The notes under the pieces are model-generated. The model did not search any database. It saw only the letters and a list, made by a program, of their open reading frames with translations, and was not told the origin of the DNA. Below, piece after piece: positions 26,536-37,145 of a DNA stretch of 64,000 nt. Numbering within the stretch: position 1 is the stretch's first letter; each line of letters starts with the position of its first letter. Source of the DNA: Ophryocystis elektroscirrha (Eukaryota > Apicomplexa > Conoidasida > Neogregarinorida > Ophryocystidae); NCBI GenBank assembly GCA_030141585.1, contig JAQIFP010000025.1:7748-71747 (forward strand), in the 5' to 3' direction. A program made the translations under genes and the position numbers.

Positions 26536-27159
26536 ATGTTTGTAATTACGGAAATTGACGATAAAGTAGTAATTTCTCCAGATAGGTTACATTTGCCATA
26601 TATAAAAACCCTAAAAGAGCAGATTTTATACAGATTTGTCAATCGTGTAAAAATGCAGTACACTATTAAAACAGTGTAGGTGATTGCTGGAGTTGGTTTG
26701 GTTATTGCATTTTACGACATACAGAATGTAAAAACCGCACAGATTATAGTAGGAAGCGGAAACGCTAGGTTTTCCGTAATTTTCCGTTTAATTGTTTTCC
26801 AACCATACCAAGGAGAAATTTTAGAAGGCACAATTATAGCTTCAGACAGTATTGGCTTACAAAGTATGTGTGTGTGTGTGTATATATACAATGTTTCAGT
26901 TTCCATGAATTTTTTTTCTGATATACGAATCCCTTTGGGTTTACTACAGAAACCTAGTGAATTGTAATTTTCATAATTATCTATATTGCGCAGTGATGAA
27001 GAAAATAATTTGTGGTATTGGAAATTTGAAGACTACAAATTACCTTACTCTTTAAACGCTGTAATCAGATTTCGCGTTGTTGATACGCAATATTTTGGTA
27101 ATCAAATCTATCGTTATACATAAACTTAATCATATATATATAATACAATAAAAAACTAT

Positions 27160-27195
<36 letters not shown>

Positions 27196-27391
27196 TATGT
27201 ATTATTTATTATGTATAGATATATTTTTATAGCATAAATAACCCCAAAATTACAGATTTAGCAAGTAAAAAAGACGGCGAAACAAAAGAGCGACCTATGA
27301 TTATTATTGTACGTTAATTATATTGTTTTTTATATGTTAGGGAGCTGTAAATGAAGAAGGTTTAGGCTTGAAGTCTTGGTGGGAAGTATGA
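26536..27391 (+). CDS. RPC8: RNA polymerase III subunit Rpc25/RPC8 (Rpb7-like)
   Basis: Stalk subunit of RNA polymerase III, homologous to Rpb7. Six exons fit in phase (26536-26646, 26680-26863, 26900-26963, 26994-27097, 27256-27308, 27341-27391), giving 188 aa. The start MFVITEIDDKVVISP corresponds to MFVLVEMVDTVRIPP; VGLVIAFYDI, the OB-fold strand GLQISMNFFSDIRIP and the end GLGLKSWWEV match the family closely. Four of the five introns are 30-36 nt. Confidence 0.93.
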
Positions 27392-27948
27392 TAGAAAACT
27401 GTGCAATGAATCACATATCTTTTTTTTTTTTGTAATACAGCAGAAATGTGTTAGTTGTGAGAATATATAAAAAGAGGTTTTTTTTTTTTTTTATCTATAA
27501 ATTGCAACATAGGCATGTACAAGTTATTATTCAGTACATTACATATACCCCACTAGTAAAGTTGGGTGTCTGACATTTAATTATTCAAACAAATGTAGAT
27601 TGTAAAAGTACTTAATATTCAATAAAATATAAAAAAAATAGATAGAATTGCATTTTTTCTAATACCAAAGTTGTTATATTGCATTCAGGAGAACTAACAG
27701 CATGTTTTAAAAATATATATACTGAGGTTTATTTACGCAAAATAAAATAAGTTTAATTCATAAATTTACAGAAATAAGTTTTTTTTTGTGTGTATATCTT
27801 CAAATGCAAAAAAAAAAAAAAAATTAATTATCATATTTCATTATGTAAATCTAATAAAGAAGTGCTCATGTAAATCTGTGTGACTTTTACCAATAAGTTA
27901 GTAATCCTTATTGTACAGTGTCGTCATTTATAAACAATTTGAACAACA
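27392..27948. other. Intergenic region
   Basis: AT-rich with four homopolymer A or T runs of 10 or more. Nothing else is recognised; presumably the RPC8 3' end and the promoter of the next gene. Confidence 0.4.
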
Positions 27949-28317
27949 ATGTTATTTAGTGCGGTTTTTGTATTTATTATAAGCATAAATTTAATATTCT
28001 CTATTGAAAACAAAGGTCCAGTCTCCTCAGGTAACATTTCTTCAATTTAATAATTTGGCAGACGCTGTGAATGAAATTATTAAAGATCAAATTGAATCAA
28101 CAAACCCTTCACAAATAAGAGGATTAGCTGATGTAATAAATAAATATCTCTTTTAGTGTACAATAAATTTGTTTACTTGAGTTTATTTGTATGTGAGTTT
28201 CTAAATAGATATATATATACATATATATCTATATATACATATATATCTATATATACATATATATCTATATATACATATATATCTATATATACATATATAT
28301 CTATATATACATATATA

Positions 28318-28350
<33 letters not shown>

Positions 28351-28968
28351 ATATATATATATATATTATATAGATATATATAGATATACATGTATATATA
28401 GATATATATGTATATATATATCTATTTATATAAGTTTTTAAGTTTACTATCATACGTAATATATAGTTGAATAAACTTTATTTATTACAAATTTATTATT
28501 CTATAGGAGGGTGACACCGTAACTGTCTCAGCTACAACGAACGCTCTAAGATCAGTTGAAGACAGGAATTTACAAGAATCAGCTAAACCTAAAGAAACTC
28601 CAGTTGTCACACCATCAGAAACTGGAGTCAAACCATCAGAAACTGGAGTCAAACCATCAGAAACTGGAGTCAAACCATCAGAAACTGAAACCAAGCCATC
28701 AGAAACTGGAGCCTCATCAGACGAAACAAAAAAAGAGCCAATAGAGAACAATCCAAATTCTGAAGCACTAAAAACATCTACAGATGCATCGAAAGAATTT
28801 GAATCAACAAATGAAATTGCCAATCAAACATCTTCAAAGCTTAACGGCCAAAACGCCCAATCTGTAAAAACCAGCACAGATCCAAAACCAAACTTTGCTG
28901 TTGGCGCTTCATACGGTACTATATCAACTGTCCTCGTCTGCTTCATAGCTTTGGCATATTTCCTTTAA
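27949..28968 (+). CDS. Secreted, repeat-bearing surface-type protein (possible GPI anchor)
   Basis: Three exons fit in phase (27949-28030, 28062-28132, 28507-28968), giving 204 aa. It begins with a strong signal peptide ([18 protein letters not shown]). A short helical segment follows, then a hydrophilic region with tandem heptads of the type KPSETGV (about 5 copies, the last ones degenerate), then a Ser/Thr/Glu/Asn-rich stretch. It ends in a hydrophobic tail with almost no residues after it ([17 protein letters not shown]), preceded by small residues FAVGAS. That is the layout of a GPI-anchored protein, or a single tail membrane segment. Mucin-like surface antigens of parasites look like this, but I recognise no specific family. 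Confidence 0.7.
28200..28420. repeat. 18-bp TATATCTATATATACATA minisatellite
   Basis: About seven copies of an 18-bp unit, then TA and TATCTA runs. It lies in the second intron of the secreted protein gene. Confidence 0.88.
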
Positions 28969-29073
28969 ATTTTAGATGTGTTTAAATAAATTGTCTTTTT
29001 TTTTTTTTTTAATGTAAGAAATAAAATTAAATTGCTCAAATTTCTTATGCTATAAAAAAGAATTTTGACAATT

Positions 29074-29457
29074 TTAATTAAACTTGTCATTAAAATGCTT
29101 TATATTTTTTAAAAAAATTATATATAAACCTAATAGTATGAATGAAGCACCAAACATCCATGTAATTGTCAATTTTTCATTAAATATAAAATTCCCTAAA
29201 ATTCCAGTAACTAGAAACATTATAGAAAACTGCAAAATTGAACTTTTAAATGAACTTAAATATTTAGCTGAGATCAAATATTGTTTAAACGCGATAGAAT
29301 TCAACATTATACTTAATCCATACAAAGATATTTTTAAGAAAATTGAGTAAAATAGATTTTTTATAAATAACTGATTAGCGTATTTAATACATGTTGATGA
29401 AGCGGTAGCTAAAATTGCTGAAAAAATACACGGTATAAATAGTTTGTAATAATACAT
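29074..29457 (-). CDS. TMEM42-like / EamA small membrane carrier
   Basis: A 127-aa protein with about four membrane segments, matching half of a DMT-superfamily (EamA) carrier and the TMEM42 layout: an N-terminal ILATASSTCIKYA segment and a C-terminal LGNFIFNEKLTITWMFGASFILLGL. The glutamate in FNEK and the glycine-rich last helix are typical of EamA proteins. It probably works as a dimer; the substrate is unknown. The start is the ATG at 29457; an upstream TTG-initiated extension is rejected. It is divergent from the ERD2-like gene, whose start is about 62 bp away. Confidence 0.7.
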   Translation of the reverse strand: MYYYKLFIPCIFSAILATASSTCIKYANQLFIKNLFYSIFLKISLYGLSIMLNSIAFKQYLISAKYLSSFKSSILQFSIMFLVTGILGNFIFNEKLTITWMFGASFILLGLYIIFLKNIKHFNDKFN

Positions 29458-29519
29458 AGCAAACAATAGAGTATATGTTATGTATGAGTTTGTGTGTCTG
29501 TGGAACCTGTCAAATTATT

Positions 29520-31381
29520 ATGAAAACTTCAATATCGCTAAAGAACATTTCTGAAACGCTTAAAAACAATATTTTATTAAAACTGTGGGGAATATTTTTT
29601 ACAACTTTTTTGATAATATATTTATTTTTTTCTGACAGAGAATTTTCTGCTTTGTTAACGTTTTGTAGTTTCGTGAGTTTATTCAGTTTTCTTTTGCTGG
29701 CCTTTTTTATTGAAAAATCACGTTCATTCAATGGAGTCAGTTTACAGATGATACAATGTTATGTGGTATTACTAGTATCTCGGTTATCTGCAATTATACC
29801 ACTTGAGGGGTAAAAAAGAAAAAAAAAGAGACTCCTTTTTAGATACTTACCTTATGACAGAACTGGTGATTGGTTATATCAAAGTATAGAAGTATTGTCT
29901 TTGCTTGTAGCAATTTATATTGTATATTTGGGAAGATATAAATACAACACCACATATAACTCCAATCACGATAAACCAAGTATTTTATATTTAGTAATTC
30001 CTTGTTTCATTCTTGCCTGTGTTTTCCATCCATCTCTCAACGCTTTCACACCCTCTGATGTAATCATCACATATAGTTACTCTAAATAAATAGCTGTATC
30101 ATAATATTATCCATTAAAATACGTATAAAATTATAATACATTCAATTATAGTATAGACATATCAAATAAAATGACCTATAAAAGTAATTTAAGTAATTTT
30201 ATAATCAGATTGCCTGGACATTTGCATTGTATTTGGAAGCTTTTTCGACATTCCCACAATTAATTATGTTTCAGCGGGAGGTAAAATAATATAAAAATTA
30301 TATTATTCAAAGTTTAAGTTATTTCTCTATTATATAAAATTTGCGCAAACTCTGTAGCTGTAGCAGTCTTATGCAACAAGTTATATTAGTGGGTTTCTTA
30401 GCATAAATTGCGAAATAATTATTTACTTATCAATTGATATGATCACATATTTTAAAAAATTGTGATGACCCATATTTTGATGTAAAATGAAATCTAAATA
30501 TATATATATATATATAACAAATTTTTCATGGAATATGCAGGGTAAAGTTGTACCATTTTTAACTCATTTCCTTGCTACTCAAGCACTTTCTAAAATAATG
30601 TCTTTTTGTTTTTGGTTATCGTCATGGAGGGAGTTAAATGATTCAACAAAATTTGTAAAATTTATATTTCGTTTTATACATCAATTAGCTTAAGTCGTAT
30701 GTGGGTCTGTGGGTCATGGTCATGCAGTTTACTCAGCTCGTTGTCATGGGAGATTTTATTTATCATTACATCAGATGGTAAGTAGCAGAATTTATTAATT
30801 GTATGAAACTTATACAAGATTTTATTAATACATAATACTATACATTTATGTACAAATAGCTCTGTATGTAGTGTTATATAATCACCTATGTGTGCATATA
30901 TGACACAAATCACCTAACTTGTTTTATATACTGATTAATGTTATATTAGTAGTAAAGTATATAAGTTAAAAAACTGGAAACACATTCATACATCACTATT
31001 TAGTAAAATTGAATGAATACTAAGATTGATAGTATTATTTGGATATATATAGGTCCATAAATAAATTTGAGTGAATTATATATCATTATATACATTAGAA
31101 AGTCTATAAAACTACTCTATATAATAATAAAAATTTGAGTAGCTAATGTTCCAGTTTAATAGTACCTAATGTTTAATATGCGTACAATACTATAGTATAC
31201 ATATAGCTGAAAAGTTATAAAATGTACAATAAATCTATAAGCTACAAAATTATATTTGCATATACTATACATATTTATATATAGTTATTTAATTAATGTA
31301 TTATGACAATTAAACATTTTTTATTCTTCAAGTGTTTACCGCGGTGTACCTGTTGAATATATCCTTGTTGATAATGTATAA
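29520..31381 (+). CDS. ERD2: ERD2/KDEL-receptor-like protein
   Basis: Golgi/ER membrane receptor family that retrieves ER-resident proteins. Six exons fit in phase (29520-29809, 29843-30059, 30209-30280, 30541-30654, 30689-30777, 31333-31381), giving 276 aa. Family landmarks are SRSFNGVSLQ for the xSCxGIS motif, YNSNHDKP for YDGNHD, FTPSD, WTFALYLEAFSTFPQL for the IxWTFSIYLESVAILPQL block, and the last helix VVMGDFIYHYI for YCDFFYLYI. The N-terminus is longer than in human ERD2, with an added membrane segment, and the cytosolic tail is different. It may be the ERD2-like paralogue rather than the canonical receptor. In-frame ATGs also occur at 29475 and 29484. The end overlaps the next gene's start by 8 bp. 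Confidence 0.8.
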
Positions 31382-32479
31382 ACACTTATTCCAATATACC
31401 CAAAATCGTTTATACTCCATTGGTATAGTTGGTTCTGGACCTGCTGGTATATACTGCAGTAGATTTTTAAAATCTCTAGTGAACAATGTATGATAATTTC
31501 TTTTTTTTTGCACTTAATATATCCATATAAGAAATTATAGGTGGATGTATTTGATAAATCGAAATTTCCATATGGTTTGATTAGATATGGTGTAGCACCA
31601 GATAATAGTTCTTTGAGAGAAGGTTTTTACCACAACGCAGTGTCCTTATTTACAAATATGGTACACATCAAAGATATCAATAATTTACCGTTCCCCACGA
31701 AAAATAGCTCATGTCGATTTATTGGAGAATTTTTAGTAACGGATGATTCATTATACGAAATGCGTAAACGGTATAATGCAGTTATATTGGCGATAGGAGC
31801 TTCGGGTAAGGTGAGTGCATGCATTAATCTATAGCTCCAAAACGATCTGGTATTATAAACTCTCATTTATCTGGTATATGTACCGCACTTGAATTTATAC
31901 AATGGATTAATAACTATTACAAATATGAGAAAAATATGTCTGATGTAATGACTGCACTTTAATTTATTATTAGAGCGACGTCATTGATTACTTAAAAATA
32001 AAAAAAACGCAAAGTGTTAAGTCTATTGGAATACTAGGGTATCAAAATTTAATACTTTTTAAATACACTTCAGATATGGGAATGTTGCTTTAGATTTAGC
32101 CAGGATGTTTATAAAATCCAAGCTAGGCTTTGAGCTTCAAGGAATAAATCAAAAAGCTCTGCAATTTATGAAAGATGCTGACGTTAATAATATTTATATT
32201 CTTGGTCGCCGAAGTCTTTATGATGCTGCTTTTACTGTTCCAGAATTTAGAGAGGTTTAAACATATTCATACGTGCATACATAATTACATATATGTTTAT
32301 ACTTTTGTCAGCGTAATCTTCAGCACGTATACATGCAGATAAATGACACCAAATTTACAAATAAATTTTATATGTATATATGTATAAATCTATATATATA
32401 TATATATACATTTATATATTTATATATGTATATATGTATACATGTATATATATTTATATATATATGTATATATATATGT

Positions 32480-32529
<50 letters not shown>

Positions 32530-33373
32530 GTATATGTATCTATATATATGTATATATATGTGTATTTATGTATCTATGTATGTATTCATATGCAGTTGTC
32601 CGTTACATCTCAAAAATAGTTAGCTGATTACAGTGTATAAATTACATATGAATTTGTCTCTGCATTTGTGTATATACCATATGTTTAAACAAAGAATAAA
32701 TATTCTTATGAAATTTTTATATAGATTGATATTAAATATATTAAAACGAGCATATAAAATATAATTACAGTTTTATTACAATATGTTTTATTATGTGACC
32801 TACATAAAGACGTTTGTTCATTCTGCTATGTACCCTATATATGTAGTTATGTAATCTTGAGAACATTAATATTAATTTTGATAAAACTGAGTTACTTCGC
32901 TTTGAAAAGTCCGATAATATGACAAGACCACAGAAAAAGATTTACGAAATACTTAAGCAAAAGTTAAATGTTCCCAAAGATCCCGTAAGTTGTAGGATAA
33001 ATCGCATTATGTAAACCTGTTAGACCGCTATCACAATACATTTTATTTCAAACGCTAATATACAAAAGTATATGGGAGGAGAAATAGAAAACGAGTTGAA
33101 AGCTATACAGTTACCTAACACAACAATTGATGTAGATTTTTTTTTCGAAAGTATAGGACAAACACAGCCTGATAACTTCAAAACTCTCCAACTGTCAAAA
33201 AGTAAAGACAAGTTTCTTCACTCGGACTATAAAATTTTACAGCCAGCACCAAACTTAGCACCGGTAAAAAAAATACTTTATCATAATTTCATAAATACGC
33301 TGATTACCGATGCTTAGTCTCGTTCACTTATTAGTTTCAGTTATATATTTTATATACTTAGATTATAACAATA

Positions 33374-33410
<37 letters not shown>

Positions 33411-34129
33411 TTATTTATATGTACATATAGATATATAGCCAAGAAATATGTGTATGCATGTAAACGTACATATAAAACAATTAAACAAGCATATATATAT
33501 ATATATATATATATATGTTAGAAATAAATCAAATATACGTGTGAGTGTATCAATACATTTATATAAAAGTATCATTAAGATAAAATTTGTAGGTGTATGC
33601 AACGGGTTGGTGCTGCACAGGTCCTTCGGGTAATGTTGCAACCACTTTAGCTAATGTAACCGTAAGTTTTATATTTGTACAATGTATTTTAGAATGTTGT
33701 TAACCAAATTATCAAGGATTTTGGTTTAAAAATTGATTAATGTTTTATTTTCCACACATATTTTTTTTCTTAGAATTTTTTTTCAAGAATATAAAAATTA
33801 CACAAAATATAATTTTTTTCTTAAAACCGTAAAGTTCAATTAACACTGAATAACTATAATAACATATTTAATAATTACATAGCATTATGATAATTTTTTC
33901 GTCATGCAGCAACTCAATAGATTTTTCTATGAAAAGTATTACAGATACAACTGTAAATTCAATAATTATAAGAGTGGCTTTTTTTTTTTTTTTAATGGGG
34001 CAAGTTGGAATTCGTCCTATAAGTTCATGTAAAGAGATAGGGCTGGACGTATCTATTGCACGCATGTTGAATGGTAAGGAATTTTCGAGTAATTTGGGAT
34101 TCAGCTTATTCCGGGTGCTTGTCTTGTGA
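31374..34129 (+). CDS. FDXR: Adrenodoxin/ferredoxin-NADP reductase, mitochondrial type
   Basis: FAD enzyme passing electrons from NADPH to mitochondrial ferredoxin for Fe-S cluster assembly. Ten exons fit in phase (31374-31487, 31541-31805, 31835-31944, 31974-32038, 32074-32254, 32847-32984, 33024-33263, 33593-33661, 33910-33973, 34005-34129), giving 456 aa, the family length. FAD-binding [12 protein letters not shown] near residue 16, [17 protein letters not shown]-binding [19 protein letters not shown] and the C-terminal [20 protein letters not shown] are all present. The first 15 residues ([15 protein letters not shown]) could be a minimal presequence. The central loop is divergent. The last exon is the least certain: it may stop at 34127-34129, or splice at 34074 into the downstream kinase. 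Confidence 0.88.
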
Positions 34130-34613
34130 TAGAGAAATATCGTCTAAGCGTAAAAATCACTTAGAAATAAACGGCGTTATATACTCAATTGGATCAAAGA
34201 TTCACAGGTAATACTGAACTGTTCAACAATTAAAACTTAATCAAATATGTAGCCTATAAAATACTTTGTTAACGCCTTATAAATTAAAGCATGTTATTCT
34301 AGTTTTACATACTTCTTGTACTTCTAAGAAGTATAAATATAAATTAATTTTTATAGTCAATTAAACGAATAGAATAAATTTATTGTTAAATATAATTTAT
34401 TAAGAAATATATGTATATGCAAATTTTAATTAAAAATAAATTTAAACGTATATCTCTATGTATATATACATATGTACAAATATATATTTATATACATGTA
34501 TATGTATGTATATGCATGCGCATTCATACATATATACATATATACATTTATACATATATACATTTATACATATATATATATTTATACATACATATATATA
34601 TACATATATATGT

Positions 34614-34647
<34 letters not shown>

Positions 34648-34789
34648 GTTATATAATTTATTTTAATATAAAATATTTATTAAATATATACATAAAGAAA
34701 TTAATTAAATAAATATAATTATGAATAGTAGTGCATATAAAATTTCTACATAGTACCAATGGATATAATAAATTTAACAACGTTCATAA

Positions 34790-34851
<62 letters not shown>

Positions 34852-35947
34852 TTATATTAAATTCTTTAGTGGTGAATACTCAGAAATATATGAAGCCAAT
34901 TGTATAGATTTATCTGGTTATGTAGATCGGTATGTTTTAAAAGTAAGAGAATATACAGTTATATGTATGTCAGATATGTCGAAGTCGCTCGATTGAACGA
35001 CAAAAATTGATGAGAAAAGAACTAAGTATTTTAAAAAACCTTGGGACTTCTTGTCATCAAATAACTCGCTTGCATCAATATTCCGAAGAATATGACAACG
35101 AAACTGGCACTTTAGAATTAAAACTTGTTTTAGATTCGTAAGCAATTTACATAAAATGCCACATAAACTTTAATAAATAAGTACTGTAATACTTTTATCA
35201 CTCTAAAATATTTAAAATTTATATAAATACATTATATATTACATGTATTATTAATTTAATGAAAACATTATATTTGTTAGTATATTTTATTAGTGCGTAC
35301 TTACGATGTATACAAGTGAGGTACATACTACATAGTTTTTATGCATATAGCAAATGGTTAATAAGTATATACAATAAATTCGCTATTCAATGAAAAAAAA
35401 AAAAAGAGACTATGCATCAAAAATGGCGACGGTTCCTTCATTTACTAAACTTTTTTTTTTAGGTGTAAGGGAGGAAATTTGAAGAGTAGATTAAGAACAG
35501 GATTAGTATTGAGTGAAAGAGAAAATAGTATAATAGCTTTACAACTATTGCAAGCAATGCACTATTTACACACCCGCTGTGTAGTACACTGCAACATTAA
35601 GGTTAAATATTAAGAAATTTATGTTTTTATAGCCGGAAAATGTTCTATTTGTAGAAAGTTCTGGATTAACAATTAAATTGTGTGATTTTGAAAAAGCTAA
35701 GTATAAGTAAGCGGCAAATTCATTTTATTATTCATTTTACTTTGTAGTAAAGATGGGAAAAGTTTTTCTGAGTACAGCAATGCCGATTTATATACAGCGC
35801 CTGAGATTATCGGACAAAAACCCTATAACCAAATGGTATAATGCATGTATATGCAGCAGTCTACATGTTTTCATATTTGATTAAATTCATATAATAATAC
35901 TAATATATACTGCAAATAATGTAATGAGGTTTATATATATATATACA

Positions 35948-35986
<39 letters not shown>

Positions 35987-35998
35987 AAATATATATAA

Positions 35999-36031
<33 letters not shown>

Positions 36032-36533
36032 AAAAAATTATTTATATATATATATATATATATATTTACGTAATACCTAATATTTTGTTATGTAACTTGA
36101 ATAATATAAAAGATTTATGTTATAAATTATGGTTGAATAATAATTTATTGTTTAGGCTGACATGTGGTCATTTGGTGTCACATTATACGAATCCTTAACG
36201 GGAAAGTTACCATTCAAAAATACTAAAGAATCAATAAAGGAGTTATACAAAGAGATGCTTTCAAATTCTTATGTCGAGCATGCGTACGCTTTATTTATTA
36301 CAAAAATAAATAAATCAGATTTTCGTTAAATAGTTTCCCGCATAGTCTCAACTGCTTATCCCTGCTAGACAGACTTTTAAGACTTGAACCAGAAAAGCGG
36401 CTTAATGTAACGCAACAAACAAACATACCTTATTTAGGTTATTGAGGCTTTAAACCACAAATGGTTCCAAGATAATAAAATGAATATTATGCCTTCGACT
36501 ACTTTTCTTAATAAAAACCTAAAAATACACTAA
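34071..36533 (+). CDS. Degenerate Ser/Thr protein kinase (probable pseudokinase)
   Basis: Nine exons fit in phase (34071-34207, 34870-34942, 34974-35137, 35463-35601, 35633-35706, 35748-35835, 36156-36283, 36334-36406, 36438-36533), giving 323 aa, essentially one kinase domain. A weak glycine loop ([16 protein letters not shown]), the VLK lysine, a helix-C glutamate (RKELSIL), YTAPEI for [23 protein letters not shown] and [21 protein letters not shown] are recognisable, CaMK-like in style. The catalytic loop reads HCNIKPEN (residues 167-174) instead of HRDxKxxN, replacing the catalytic Asp by Asn, and DFG is DFE (189-191). Activity is doubtful. The ATG at 34071 lies inside the last reductase exon in another frame. 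Confidence 0.8.
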
Positions 36534-36858
36534 AAGCAATATAAAAAAAATATTTTTAACAATGTATACTTGTGAGATTACAATCAAATGTGGCTATTTA
36601 TTAACATATGGCCATGTATGCAAATGCACTAGCATGCATATATACACTGTGAACCTGCTTTCAACTAACACTTACTTTATTTTTATTAATTGTTTATATA
36701 GCCGTGTATATTTTTTCTTCCTTTATGTGAATAATATCAACATAAAATTATCTATAGTGTAATAAAAATACTGCGTAGTTAATGTTTACACTAATTATAT
36801 AAGCTTTATAGACGATATTTATATATATTGTATATATTTCAATATACTTATATATTAA

Positions 36859-36896
<38 letters not shown>

Positions 36897-37145
36897 ATAA
36901 AATATATCTATTTATATTATTATATTTGTATATATATATTTATATATAATTAATACAATAATTAATAATATAATTATTATTGTTATATATGTTTCCTGTA
37001 TTTATGATAATGTACCGGTTATTAACTATTTTGAATAACCGTTTGATACATTGGGACAGCAACATTTGTTATTATCTGTGAGCATCCTGTTTGCCTATAT
37101 CAAAGTGGTTTACAATATATTAACATCAAAAGTAAAATTATAAAA
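36534..37145. other. Intergenic region upstream of HSP90
   Basis: AT-rich, with a long TA tract at about 36860-36890. It presumably contains the HSP90 promoter. I looked for a clear heat-shock element (nGAAn arrays) and saw none that I trust. A short frame at 36562-36762 has no coding character. Confidence 0.4.

Noticed and set aside
28156..28391. Frames on both strands made of YISIYT-type repeats
   Set aside because: An 18-bp minisatellite inside an intron of the secreted protein gene.
36562..36762. 66-aa plus-strand frame after the kinase gene
   Set aside because: No splice context or recognisable sequence, and composition like spacer DNA.
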